This document shows, one piece after another, positions 51,079-62,177 of a DNA stretch of 64,000 nt. The translations under genes were made by a program, and so were the position numbers. Source of the stretch: Cylindrotheca closterium. Lineage: Eukaryota; Bacillariophyta; Bacillariophyceae; Bacillariales; Bacillariaceae. Positions within the stretch are counted from its first letter, which is position 1; each line of letters starts with the position of its first letter. The notes beneath the pieces were generated by a model, which was not told the DNA's origin, ran no database searches, and was given only the letters and a program-made list of their open reading frames with translations. The stretch covers positions 1 through 64,000 of the forward strand of contig CAKOGP040000136.1 in NCBI GenBank assembly GCA_933822405.4. Direction: 5' to 3'.

Positions 51079-51816
51079 GGCTTTTTTGTTGATGATGGAC
51101 GGCAGTTGACGAGAGAGAAGACGCACAGCTTGCAAACCGGTACATTGGAAGGCTGTTGTATAGTAGAACGAAAAAAGAAAATGAAATAAAATAAAAAGAC
51201 TGAATTTGCATAATATATATACTCGATATAGTCTGTCGTTCATTTTGGTTTCCTACTCCTTGGCAGTTTTTAGAATGATACAGTACGTGCCAGCCTATCC
51301 GACCAGGATTAATCCTGATATTATGCAAAGCAAAGAAGGACCAACATGGTAGAACAATGATGATTGACGTCAGATGGAATATATATAAAAATAGACGTGG
51401 GAGTTAGAGAAAAGACGGCGGATATTGCGCAAACAAGAAAATCCACCTGGCTGAATCCATCCTCTGTACCATCCAACGATCAGAACTGAACGTGATGCGA
51501 GGCCAAGAAGGAGCAATCAACCATAATAATAATTATAATAATAATGGGCACCACGATAGGAGGTCATAGCCAATCGATGATGGTATCACTAGTATAGTAC
51601 TCTCCTTAGGTATCATATGAACATCCTTGTACTACTTAGAGTTCTTCTAGAGGCTTTTTAACTTGGCGGATCCCCTGTAAACGCATGCATTTGACGCCAA
51701 TTCAAGGCATCCAGCTGTGTCCAAGAACATGGTACCCCTGCAAATTGGATAGAAACTTTTAGTGGCAGTATCATTATTCTATCACTTGTCACAACGGTTG
51801 GGCAAAAATGGGAAAA
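51079..51816. other. Intergenic region
   Basis: It has no gene. A TTTT run on the minus strand (51813-51816) immediately follows the 5S gene, fitting a pol III terminator. Confidence 0.6.
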
Positions 51817-51934
51817 GAATACAACACCTGGGATTCCAACGTGGTCCCCCACCGTAGTACTAACCAGGCCCGAACATGCTTAACTTCGCTGAGCGGACGG
51901 GAAGCGGTGCTGTCATGTTGGTATGGTCGTATCC
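51817..51934 (-). rRNA. 5S ribosomal RNA, copy 1
   Basis: The minus strand reads as a complete 118-nt eukaryotic 5S rRNA. It has CGACCATACC near the 5' end, GAAGTTAAGCATG, and the highly conserved TTCGGGCCTGGTTAGTACT that contains the internal C-box. The ends pair (GGATACGAC with GTTGTATTC), forming helix I. A T-run follows as pol III terminator. Confidence 0.95.
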
Positions 51935-51948
51935 GCAAGTACCGGTGG

Positions 51949-52184
51949 TTCCAGAGTATTTGAACTGACTAATGCATGTTGCCCGGAATGCAGGATTGCT
52001 GTCATTTATTAGAAGAAATGAATGAATCAATCAATACCTCATTCTCAGAACCCAATTCATCTTTTGTTCCAGAGTATTTGAACTGACTAATGCATGTTGC
52101 CCGGAATGCAGGATTGCTGTCATTTATTAGAAGAAATGAATGAATGAATCAATACCTCATTCTCAGAACCCAATTCATCTTTTG
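51949..52184. repeat. Two tandem 118-bp units in the 5S upstream flank
   Basis: TTCCAGAGTATTTGAACTG to CATCTTTTG is repeated at 51949-52066 and 52067-52184 with only a few changes. A single diverged version occurs at 53638-53745 next to 5S copy 2. The whole 5S-plus-flank segment 51802-52319 corresponds to 53492-53862. Confidence 0.9.
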
Positions 52185-52695
52185 TTTCGTTCCGCCCTGA
52201 AAGAACTCTCATGGAGATTTCAGCTAAATATAACTTCTGGTTGAAAGGAATGTCTTTCAATTGCCAATAAACTTTGTTGTTGAATGCTGTGCTTACCAAT
52301 AAGGGTTGATTCTTCTACCCCTGTAGGCAGCACGTTTCTTGGATTTTGGTTGTTCTTCGATAGTGGTTTCGACCAACTTGTGGGCTCCGGACAGATCAAG
52401 GATTTTCATTGGATCTAAAGTAGTGCCTTGACTGGGTAGTGTTTTTCCATTCATTTAGCTAGTACTAGAGTACTAAGAACTTCCAAACACCTTTTCTCAT
52501 CAGTGTGAACCAAGTTTTTGGAATTGGTGGAATCTTCCATTTTGCAAACTCCTTTCCCTTGTATCCATGTTTGGATTGAAGAAGCATGAGTATGAGAATC
52601 TTTGTGGATGGATTTGCCATGTTTAAGATTGACAGTGGCATCTCTCAGGCGAAGAAGTTCAAGGTAGGTTCAGTTTCCATCATTTCTTTTGGATT

Positions 52696-53304
52696 GTCAA
52701 TGATGAAATTCTTGGAGAATGACAGAAATTGCATCAAGGTCAGTTCCAGTTTCATTCAGCAGATCTAGTAGAATCTGTCAAAAATCTGTAACGAACATCT
52801 CAACATCAGTATCTTGATCCAATCTGATATCCATCAAATTTTTGACAGCGGTAACAACATAGTTTGCTCTGTTAGTAGCTGGATTATTAAAACTCTTCTC
52901 AAGGACAAGATTGAAGTCCTTTGCAGCTTCCAATCGACCAGAGAATGCTGGCTGGTAGACGGGGTCCATGTGCTTTGAACGAGCGATCATCCGTTCCAGT
53001 TTTATTGGAAGAACTTGGTGAAGGGATTGATGGTTGTGTCAAAAACGAATTGTGAAAAATCAACTCCTTCTAGTAGTTCCACCCGAGTAGTCCTAGAAAT
53101 GCCTGCTGAATTGAGACAGTCTTCGACTTCCTTCTGTTTCACAGCATTGTGCGTGACCCTTGCTAAAGAACCGATGACATTGATATCATCATCTGAGAAT
53201 GGTGCTGTTTCCACAGTTGCTGCTGGAGGTTTCTGAACCATTTCTGAGTCTACGGAAGTCATAATCTTCAGATTCGTCCCTCTGTTGAGCAGGTTGCTTT
53301 CCAA
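52696..53304 (-). mobile_element. Degenerate gag-like fragment
   Basis: Between the two 5S copies the minus strand holds open pieces in shifting frames: DDDINVIGSLARVTHNAV, then VYQPAFSGRLEAAKDFNLVL and VTAVKNLMDIRLDQDTDVEM, then ILLDLLNETGTDLDAI. The order and style resemble the gag region of an LTR retrotransposon, with the 'number of steps' helices before a missing zinc knuckle. At least two frameshifts. No LTRs are recognised, so the assignment is tentative. The flanks 52320-52695 and 53305-53491 show nothing else. Confidence 0.35.
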
Positions 53305-53505
53305 CTGGATTTATGGGGGTATTACTAGTAGGACTCATCTAACCTATGGTATGCTGAGCAAGGACATGTGAATCAACAGGAACTCATATAATAAAAGAGT
53401 GGTTTCATTAGGTGACTCGCTGGTTTGTGACTGTGCTTATGAGGGACAGATGACTCTGTCCTGCTATTCAATAATTATCACCAATCAACATCAAAAATGG
53501 GAAAA

Positions 53506-53623
53506 GAATACAACACCTGGGATTCCAACGTGGTCCCCCACCGTAGTACTAACCAGGCCCGAACATGCTTAACTTCGCTGAGCGGACGGGAAGCGGTGCT
53601 GTCATGTTGGTATGGTCGTATCC
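53506..53623 (-). rRNA. 5S ribosomal RNA, copy 2
   Basis: It reads identically to the 51817 copy over all 118 nt, on the same strand, 1.69 kb away. It has the same pol III T-run (53502-53505 on the plus strand as AAAA) and a shorter version of the same upstream flank (53624-53862). The identical RNA with diverged flanks suggests selection or conversion on the gene. Confidence 0.95.
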
Positions 53624-54138
53624 GCAAATGGAGGTGGTTCCAGAGTCTGCGAACTGAGTAATGCATGTTGCCCGGATTGCCGTCATTAGAAGAAATGAAT
53701 GAAATCAATCACTCATTCTCAGAACCCAATTCATCTTTTGTTCGTGAAAGAACTTTCATGGAGATTTCAGCTAAATATAAGTTCTGGTTGAAAAGAATGT
53801 CTTTCAATTGCCAATAAATTTTGTTGAATGTGCTTACCGATAAGGGTTGATTCTTCTACTACTACTGTTCCCTTCCTTCAGTCGCCCACTGAACGGACTG
53901 ACTCGTTCGATCGAAAAACGTCATCAAACCACACCATTCTCATAATCTCTTGTTTCGTTGCCATATCCCTAGCTTTTTTCCGTCGGTTTCAAGCGACAAA
54001 GAATCAATCTATTCCTGACTAGCACCGAAGAACTATCAATCCACTACTAAATATCTACGAATCAAATATATCGGTCGCTCTTCACATTCAGATATTCAAA
54101 AGTCACAGACTACATCAGCCAAACGAGCCATCATCACA

Positions 54139-56037
54139 ATGAAGAACTCAATGAGACTCTCCAGCCTATTGCTATTGATTCTTGCGACCCAAGAACTTGA
54201 AGCCTTTCAAATGACATCCTCCAATGGCGATGTCAACAGTCAGAATAAGAAAAGTCTATCCGTTCCCAACCAACGTCGACGACGTGTCTTGCAAGCTGGA
54301 GCAGGTGGCATTTTCAGCGGCCTTCCCTTTTTTGGGAATGGCGGCGGTGGTGTGGACGCAGCAGTAGCCGCCACAATCAAGAACAACAAGACCGGTGGTG
54401 GAGGTCCCACGAATGAAGTTGTCAAGGTAGTAAATGGTATCAAGCATCGAAGACTTGGAGGTTCCGACATTGTGGTCAGTGAAATCGGATTGGGTGCCCA
54501 GCGATGGGTGTCTGCTGATTTCAATGCTCCAGATAAGGATCTGTGTTATCAATTCATGGATGAAGCTATTTTGAAGCGAGGAGTCAATCTCATTGACACA
54601 GCAGAGCAATGTAAGTCTTACCATCTCATCTCATCGAAAAGCAGAAAGATTCGAAACCTCAATCTCGTTCCCGTTCAATCGCTCTCGTCAAAAAATCTGT
54701 GGCTGGAATGACGAACTAATGTTACATCACTGGATACAATACGGACAGATCCAATGTAAGTCCATCTGCCGATAAAAGATCCACCATGGTTTATCGTGCC
54801 TGGGAATGGATTCCGAGACTTGTTGACGTTGCCTGTATGCATTACCTATGTTGTCACTCATGGATTCCTGGTCGCTCTCTCTACCTTATTACCATATAAT
54901 CCAACAACTCTGTACTCCATGATATCAGTCCAAGTGATGGCCGAACTGCCAATGAAGGAGATTCGGAATTGCTGATTGGCAGTTGGATGAAGGATCGCAA
55001 GGTCAAGCGAGAAGACGTGGTCATTGCCACCAAGATTACCGGCGGAAGGAACATTACTCCACGCAACATTGAGGCGGATCTAGAGGGAAGTCTAAAGCGA
55101 TTGGGAACAGATTACGTTGATGTTTATCTCCTTCATTGGCCCCAACGATACTCGCCCCAGTCAAATTGGGGTCAATCCCTCAAATATGATATCGCAAATG
55201 ATGCCTCTCCCTACTGGCGTCGCAATGGAGGGCCTACATCCTTCGAAGACTTGTGTATGGCTATGGAAAAGATGATTCAAAAGGGCAAAATTCGTGGATG
55301 GGGCATGTGCAATGACAATGCCTACGGCTTGACGGCTAGCACTCGGACGGCCAAAATGTTGGGCACCACACCTCCCGCTTGCTTGCAGGGTGACTTTAGC
55401 ATGTTGGATCGCAAGAGTGAAGAAAATGGTGTCGCCGAAGCTGCGTCCCCCTTTAACGAAAATGTTGGATTCATGTCGTACAATGCCTTGGCCGGTGGCA
55501 TGTTGACGGGCAAGTACCTGGATATCCCAGCTGCCTTTGATGATCCCAAGCGAGAACGTGCCATGGCGTCCCTAGAAAAACCACGGGGTCGTATGGATAC
55601 TCGAGGTTGGGGTGGTACACTTTACCGCTATCGGACTGAATCTGCCTATGAAGCCATTGCAGACTATGCCAAGTTGGCCAAGGCCAATAAAATGTCCTTG
55701 ACGGAACTGGCGCTGAGATGGAACCGTCAGAGGGACATGTTGACTACTACATTGTTGGGACACACTTCCATGGCTCAACTCAAGGAGACTCTAGATATTT
55801 TCAGCATCAAGGAGCCCTTGCCAGATGATCTGATGTGGGAAATTGAGTAAGTCCGAATTTCTTTGTGTGCTGGACAATGCAGATGATTGAAACTCACGAC
55901 CGATTGATTCCTTCCTCTATCATTATGCTTGCGATATTAGCCGAATTCACATGAGAAACCGATTGCCCCTCTTCAGCAGCAACAGCGTCGGGAAAGACTG
56001 GAACGGAGAGGGCGAAATCGGGGAACCAATTCCATAG
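54139..56037 (+). CDS. Aldo/keto reductase with a 7-nt microexon
   Basis: CDS join(54139..54610,54749..54755,54929..55846,55941..56037), 497 residues. Exon 2 is only ATCCAAT, flanked by AG and GTAAGT. It restores phase (472, then 479, then 1397 nt) and gives DTAEQYPIPSDGR, the canonical AKR active-site segment. All introns are GT-AG (138, 173 and 94 bp). Tetrad: D153, Y158, K195 (VIATK), H229 (YLLHW). The Tyr codon is split T/AT across exon 1 and the microexon. The last exon completes WEIDRIHMRNRLPLF and ends PIP. The N-terminus has a signal-like stretch ending EAF, then RRRRVLQAGAGGIFSG and AAVAA, similar to a plastid plus Tat-type thylakoid signal. It resembles Tas-type NADPH-dependent reductases; the substrate is unknown. 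Confidence 0.93.
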
Positions 56038-56608
56038 ATATAACCGATGCTTATTGTGCTTTTGCGTGGATATTACTTCTCAATAAATCCAGTGCTTTTA
56101 TTATTTTCCACGTTGAGTGTTCGTTTTTGTATATTGATTGCAAATTCGAATGTGTCCGTTGAGAACTGAAGGAATGTTTTGTTACGTCATTGCATCAAAT
56201 CTTTATCAATAGCGTTGATTTCAATCAACAATATTTTGGATCAGTTAAAAACAGGATTCAATTGTGGGTGGTTTAGCGCCACTTTTAGCATTACCACTTT
56301 GACCAATCCAGATGAATCAATCAATTCTGTAGCTGGCATGCCTCATCCTATAATTCATGATCTGCAAATAACCTTCAACAACACACTGCCAACCTCATCC
56401 TGCTGTTATACCTCGACACTCTCTAGCACTACAAGACAACGGCAGCTAATGTCACCGAGGGATAGAAGCTTCATCAACGCTTTTGCCTCGCTTTCAAATC
56501 TGCGCTGAATCAGCTTTACCTGAATATAAAAAGCAATTCATTCCTTTCATCAGACATCAGATTAGAAAACAGATTCCATCAGAGGCGCCTTTACTACACA
56601 CAACAACA

Positions 56609-57580
56609 ATGGAATCTGCAGAGACGGCAACTCATGCTACCATCAATGATAATCATGTGAGACGGAAAAAATCGACGATAAACAGACGGCATACAACAAC
56701 AATTGATAATATGGAAAGCGCTCCTAGAGTCAGCTATGTTTCTGTTGCCAGTGGCTTACTAGCTGGTATCACTTCAGCGGGTCTCTTTAATCCAATTGAT
56801 AGGGCCTTGTATCTGAGTGTCAAGAACGAAATTCCTTTTCTGTCCAAAGAGAATTTTGCCAGTCCATATACTGGTTTCTTTCAGTCAGTGGGACATCGAG
56901 CCATCTCAGGCGGCCTGTATTATCCATTGGAACAGTTTTTCCTAACCCAAATGTCCCCAACCCCTGCTATGCTTTTGACGAGTGGTGCCGGAAATACTAC
57001 CGTCCACAACTTTCTAGCAGGAACAGCCGCGGGTTCTTGCAATGCTATCATTGTCAATCCAATATCTGCTGTCAAATACAAAACCTGGGGACGAGAGAAT
57101 CCTCGGGGATTTTTTGTGGAAGCAGCGGATATGCTACGAAAAGGAGGTATACGGCCGTTTACGAATGGAATGTTACCGACAGTTCTTCGTGATTTGGTAT
57201 TTGGGGGCTGTTATACTGTGATAAGATTCGAATTGCAGTATCGATTTCAGCTGTCCAACAATGATTATCAATGGGCAGCCAATATGGCAGCTGCGGCCAT
57301 GGCAACCATTGTTTCTGGTCCGTTCAACTTGGCACGGAATGTACAGTACGCAACTCGGTCACACAAAGCGGCTGATTCTGTGATCGAGGTATTTGTCAAT
57401 TTTTTGGGTGAGGTGAAGGAACTTCCAACAGCTCTGCAAAAATGCAAACATGTGCAAAATCGGTTACGGATAGGATGGGGGACGGCCCGTGTGGCTATAG
57501 GAATGTCGTTTGGACATTTCGTATACGACCGTCTGCATTCTACTTATTATCAATTGCAAAAAGAAGGTAGAGTAATATGA
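56609..57580 (+). CDS. Mitochondrial-carrier-family-like protein
   Basis: 323 residues from the first ATG (open frame from an upstream TTG; another Met at +34). Three carrier-type repeats are visible: GLLAGITSAGLFNPIDRALY (PIDRA in place of PxDxxK), FLAGTAAGSCNAIIVNPISA followed by VKYK, and MATIVSGPFNLARNVQY. Each fits the helix-kink-helix plan of the family, and the third keeps PFNLAR. The motifs are degenerate, and the first repeat ends in SVKNE rather than the usual R/K. Six helices are expected in the inner membrane of mitochondria or another organelle. The substrate cannot be predicted. It is the next gene after the reductase, 571 bp downstream on the same strand. Confidence 0.82.
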   Translation: MESAETATHATINDNHVRRKKSTINRRHTTTIDNMESAPRVSYVSVASGLLAGITSAGLFNPIDRALYLSVKNEIPFLSKENFASPYTGFFQSVGHRAISGGLYYPLEQFFLTQMSPTPAMLLTSGAGNTTVHNFLAGTAAGSCNAIIVNPISAVKYKTWGRENPRGFFVEAADMLRKGGIRPFTNGMLPTVLRDLVFGGCYTVIRFELQYRFQLSNNDYQWAANMAAAAMATIVSGPFNLARNVQYATRSHKAADSVIEVFVNFLGEVKELPTALQKCKHVQNRLRIGWGTARVAIGMSFGHFVYDRLHSTYYQLQKEGRVI

Positions 57581-58482
57581 TAGTTCGTTTTTAATCGCCC
57601 TGGTCGTCGTCGTCATTGAGTTGAATAAATGAATCAATCAATCCTTGTAGTTTCAGTTGCTTGTCGTGTCCAACAAACACAGCTAATGGAAATCATATCG
57701 CATTAGGGCTGCGATGTGGTAAATATCCTCTCCCTCGGTGAGATATATCAGTACTGTGGCAGATCATTATACCGGTAGAAAGCTCCATGTCATCATATCT
57801 CTCACTATCGCATCGCATCTCACTCGTTCTAGACGACCCAATCGACCACAATACCACAATTCATTCCCGCTGTAGTTTCATTCCCGGAAGCCCTTGATTT
57901 TTCAACAAGCTCCCTGTACCAGGTACAGTAGATGAGAAGAAGCTACCGTACGGTATCTCGAAAGTTTCAAGTAGCAAAACAGGCCAAGCCACAGAGTTGG
58001 AGAGTGCAATGTCGATTGTTGTGCTTGCAGAACATAAACTAGGTATGAATTCATGATACAGTATCATACTTTACCGGTGGCGTATACTTTCAGTTGCATT
58101 TGCACGCAACTCAATTTTTTGGGTTCTCTTGCATTCGACTCACTGTATTTTATATTTTAAAAAATATATTCTTGTTCCATGATAATTCCGGAGTTTTGTT
58201 GTCGATATTCCACTTATATGCATAAGCTGAAGCTAATGGTGGAGAATAGAGAAGCATTTTTAATATAATTGATGTCGAATTTTAAAAAAGCTCCAAAGAA
58301 TATCCAAAAGGGAACATGTGCCAGATTCATTCAACGCGGGAGCTTTTTGACTACAGGCCCAGCACATTTCAAGAAATAAAAGCATCTCAAAACAAAAAAT
58401 TCACATCCATGGAGGTCGATTGTAAAACCTAAGACTCATCCTAGCAAAAGATTTATAACGTCAAAACCCCCTAATCTTTTTT
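57581..58482. other. Intergenic region
   Basis: There is no gene. TACCGGTA words occur at 57768 and 58071. The 300 bp before the receptor ATG are A/T-rich. Confidence 0.5.
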
Positions 58483-61368
58483 ATGAGGAAAATCAACCCA
58501 CCATCAAGAACACTGCTGCTTTGTCTAATTGGTTGCTTCATTTCTTGTTTCACTTCAGAAGTTCAATCGCAGCCCGTTCTGAATACAGTCAGAGATTATG
58601 ACTTGGCAAGATCAGAAGCATTAGAGGCGACACGCATTCAGTCCATCACTGTAGCTGATGGAGTACCATATTTGCATATAGCGAATTTAATTGGTTTCTC
58701 AACAATCGGAGACAATGGAAGACAACCCATTGATTTTGGTGGATATCAGGGAATGGCAGCGGTCTTACTCGCACTGGAACATTTGAATACAGGAAATGGA
58801 ACCTTGGTGGAAGAAGTTGGGGGACTTGACGAGAGGTGTAACATTAAATTTACGTCTGAATTCAAAGATACAGCATTATCCGAAAGTGAATCTCTGAATC
58901 ACGTTGTTGAGCTGACAGGTCGGTCTCAAGAAACGGAATTGCCGGCAGCTTATGTCGGTGCCTTTCGATCAGCCTGCAGTATGGTAACATCGTTAGTGAC
59001 TGGGCTTCGAGGAATTCCACAAATATCTCCTGTCTCGACTAGCTCGCATCTGAATGATGTTGGTCAGTATCCTTTGTTTGGGCGAACTGTTCCATCAGAT
59101 GATGGTACTGCTGTGCCAGCAATTAAGTATTTACGTGAACAGTTGGGAGTACGACATTTGGCCATTCTTTATGTAAATGATAGTTATGGGAATGCGTACA
59201 CTGCTGGAATGCAGCTTGCGGCGGCACTGCATGCACCAGACATGACAATTCATGCCTTTGATCTTCCAATAACACTAACACCAGACGTCGTGGAAAATGC
59301 AGTTTCTGTTCTGAAGAGTTCAGGCTACCTCTATTTCTTTGGAATCTTCGATCCCCGTCAATACGAGCCAATCATGACCGAGGCCTATCATCAAGGAATT
59401 GCTGGAGACGGAGAACACAACTGGATGTTTTCCGATGCCCTTTCCACCAGCGTTACACAAAGAGGCATTGATGCCAACTCCCCCCTTCGTTTTGCGATCC
59501 AAGGGTCGATTCAGATTGCAGCCGTAGGCGGAGTACCCGGCCGAGATCCAAGATATGATCTGTTTCTGCAGTCCTTGAGAGATCTAAGAAACTCAGTCGA
59601 CATGGCCACGCTGCAATCCTACCATCCGACGTACCCTGATGAACCGGAATACTATGTCCAAACGATTGCAGAGGATCCAGAAAGCTATTTTTCTCGTGTG
59701 ACCACTGGATCGGTCCCTTTCATGTACGATGCAGTGATTGCGCTTGGATTGGCGGCATGCAACGTGGACTACAACGAAACTGATTACTTTGACGGATATC
59801 AGCACTTTGAGAAGTTCAAAGAGACTGAATTCGAAGGCGCCAGCGGCACTATCCGATTCGACCGTGCAACTGGAACCCGTCTAGCAGATGCGGCTCGGTT
59901 CACCATTACGAATTTTGTGCATATGGGCAACGTTGGAAACACAGCGACCTTCGAAAATGTGGAAACTGACGTTTTCCAGGATGGGGAGTGGATCAATGTC
60001 GAGCCCCGTGTATTCAACGACGGAACTTCAAATACTCCACCAGATTTGCCTCCTGTGGAACCAAACAATCTGTATATCGGAGCAGTCTTGCGAAGTATTG
60101 GTATTGTTATCACATGCTCGATCTGGGCGATTTCGATGGGACTCGCGCTGTGGATGGCATGCCATAGAGAAGCACCAGTTGTGAGAGCAAGTCAACCAAT
60201 CTTTCTTGGAATCATTGCACTTGGATGTTTCCTGATGGGGACATCAATCATCTTTTTGAGTTTGGACGACGAAGTGGTATCTACCGAGACTTGCTCTGCC
60301 TTTTGCATCTTGGTTCCTTGGTTCTTCAGTTTTGGTTGGATCCTTTCTTTTTCCGCGCTCTATGCCAAGACATATAGAGTGAACAAAATCTTCCACAATC
60401 CAAAGTGTCGTCGCATGAAGGTGACTGTGAAAGATGTCATGGCGCCCATATTCCTGTTGCAGACCATTGCGAATACGATATTAATTGTTTGGTATTCGAC
60501 TGCAAGACCGGAATGGGTTCGAGAGACCACCAAAGAGGATTTATTTGGACGAGAAATTGAAACAAGTGCCTCTTGTGATTACGGAGGGTCGACTGGCTTT
60601 ATTATCTCCCTATGCACCTTGCTTCTGGCCGTTCTGTTTTACACACTTCAACAAGCCTATGCTGCGCGCGACGTATCTACTGAATTCGCTGAAACAGAGT
60701 ACATATTCTTGGCTCTTGCAGAATTGCTACTTGTCAGTTTTGTTGGCTTCCCGGTTTTGATCATTGCGAACGACGATACTCGGGCCCGATTCTATGTTTC
60801 AGCGGCCGTCATTGCGGGAACGTGCATGTCGATTCTTGTACTTATATTCTTTCCGAAGGTTGCTGCTTTCAGATCGCAGCATGAACGAACTAAAAGAACA
60901 CGCGAATACTCAAGTCAAGCGGGCAGTGATCGAGTCAGGATTTCTGGCTTTAGCATCATGACGAGGTTCGGAAATGGATCTCTCGATGAGGACGATGGAG
61001 ATAGTATTGGCAACGTTTCTCGCTATTCGCGCATTTCTCGCTTTTCTCGCGTCGGAAGTGGTGAAGATGACAAGGCCGGTGTGAAAGTGGTGCAGCATCC
61101 ACAAGAAAACGAAAAACTGAAGAAAACTGTTGCAGAACTTCAAAGCAAGAACAAAAAGTTAATGGCTCAAGTTTCGAGACTCGCAGAACTGCACAAAAAG
61201 ACAGCAGCAAGATTGGATATGAGCGAAAGTGAATTATCTGAGTCAATGTTTCTGTCTACCACAGGCAACCTTGGCAACTCAAGTGCGTTTCTTCGTCTTC
61301 CAGCTGCTGATAGTCGTGGAACGGCGCCCACACACGATGGGGAAAATGATGCGTCAGACCTTTCTTAA
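58483..61368 (+). CDS. GABA-B-like class C GPCR
   Basis: 961 residues, single exon. Signal peptide (TLLLCLIGCFISCFTSEVQS). A periplasmic-binding-protein-like (ANF receptor) ligand domain lies at ~60-480 (GGYQGMAAVLLALEHLN, VGAFRSACSMVTSLVTGLRG, IPQISPVSTSSHL, LGVRHLAILYVNDSYGNAY). A 7TM_3 region at ~533-792 contains ASQPIFLGIIALGCFLMGTS, ETCSAFCILVPWFFSFGW, SFSALYAKTYRVNKIF and VGFPVLIIANDD. These match GABA-B receptors rather than mGluRs, as there is no Cys-rich domain. The cytosolic tail has Ser/Arg-rich basic repeats (RYSRISRFSRVGSG) and a coiled coil at ~876-908 (LKKTVAELQSKNKKLMAQV), which in animal GABA-B receptors mediates dimerisation. The ligand is unknown. Confidence 0.93.
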   Translation: MRKINPPSRTLLLCLIGCFISCFTSEVQSQPVLNTVRDYDLARSEALEATRIQSITVADGVPYLHIANLIGFSTIGDNGRQPIDFGGYQGMAAVLLALEHLNTGNGTLVEEVGGLDERCNIKFTSEFKDTALSESESLNHVVELTGRSQETELPAAYVGAFRSACSMVTSLVTGLRGIPQISPVSTSSHLNDVGQYPLFGRTVPSDDGTAVPAIKYLREQLGVRHLAILYVNDSYGNAYTAGMQLAAALHAPDMTIHAFDLPITLTPDVVENAVSVLKSSGYLYFFGIFDPRQYEPIMTEAYHQGIAGDGEHNWMFSDALSTSVTQRGIDANSPLRFAIQGSIQIAAVGGVPGRDPRYDLFLQSLRDLRNSVDMATLQSYHPTYPDEPEYYVQTIAEDPESYFSRVTTGSVPFMYDAVIALGLAACNVDYNETDYFDGYQHFEKFKETEFEGASGTIRFDRATGTRLADAARFTITNFVHMGNVGNTATFENVETDVFQDGEWINVEPRVFNDGTSNTPPDLPPVEPNNLYIGAVLRSIGIVITCSIWAISMGLALWMACHREAPVVRASQPIFLGIIALGCFLMGTSIIFLSLDDEVVSTETCSAFCILVPWFFSFGWILSFSALYAKTYRVNKIFHNPKCRRMKVTVKDVMAPIFLLQTIANTILIVWYSTARPEWVRETTKEDLFGREIETSASCDYGGSTGFIISLCTLLLAVLFYTLQQAYAARDVSTEFAETEYIFLALAELLLVSFVGFPVLIIANDDTRARFYVSAAVIAGTCMSILVLIFFPKVAAFRSQHERTKRTREYSSQAGSDRVRISGFSIMTRFGNGSLDEDDGDSIGNVSRYSRISRFSRVGSGEDDKAGVKVVQHPQENEKLKKTVAELQSKNKKLMAQVSRLAELHKKTAARLDMSESELSESMFLSTTGNLGNSSAFLRLPAADSRGTAPTHDGENDASDLS

Positions 61369-61677
61369 TGACAGGTAAAGCTGCTTCAATTGATCAATGA
61401 CAAAGAAAGATCCCAATGAAGAATTCAGCGGCATTCGACGTTGACACATACCGGTTCACTGTAGAGTAATATATCTGTAACAATGTAATAATAGTTCGAT
61501 CTGTACCTTTCGAACGCATTGCCACACCTGGGAAATGCCGCATTCAAGCGTATCATCTCCATGGTACCACAATATGAAGTATTTTCATCCACTGATCTAG
61601 GCTCACCTTTTTTTGTCGATTTCATTTGGTGGAGCTCGGGCCTCCCACAAGAAGTGGTCGTCATCCAACGTCGCCTA

Positions 61678-61800
61678 GGCACACACGACGGGGGAAAATG
61701 ATGTGTCAGATCTTTGATGACAGATAAAGCGATTTCAATTGATCAAATGACCAAGAAAGAACCAGATGAAGAATTCGCCGTCATTCGACATACCGGCACC
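61678..61800 (+). pseudogene. 3'-end relic of a third receptor copy
   Basis: GGCACACACGACGGGGGAAA, GATGTGTCAGATC, TTTCAATTGATCAAATGACC and AAGAATTCGCCGTCATTCG repeat the end of the 58483 gene and its 3' flank (61320-61440). Only the last ~15 codons and flank remain. It lies between the two receptor genes, so it records an extra duplication or unequal crossover. The rest of 61369-62177 has no gene; a palindromic CGGCACCGGTACC is at ~61793. Confidence 0.75.
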
Positions 61801-62177
61801 GGTACCACTATCAATCGCAAGATGGAGATGGAGTAATAAATTGTCAAGTTTCTTTTGGGGGACAGAAATAGGCTTCATAAAAAGGTTTTTCCTGTTGAAC
61901 CCGCTTTGCTTTTATTACAATAGGTATGATACATGTACACATGTACGAGGTACGCGTACCAATGAGAATGCCGGTGCGTACCAGTTTGTTGCATGCACGA
62001 AATTACAAAAGTCCCAGTGACGACAATAAGATACAGTATAGACTGCGAGATGAGCGAAGCTAAATTATGCAATAATTATACGGCGGAAGTTTGAATACTG
62101 TACCTTGTATAATAATAAGACATAAAAACTGACTCTGAAACGACAACAACATCCAATCTTATGGCAAGCTCATAACA

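Noticed and set aside
51817..53862. 5S-derived SINE instead of 5S genes
   Set aside because: The conserved flank lies upstream of the 5S sequence, not downstream as a SINE body would, and no tail or target duplication is visible.
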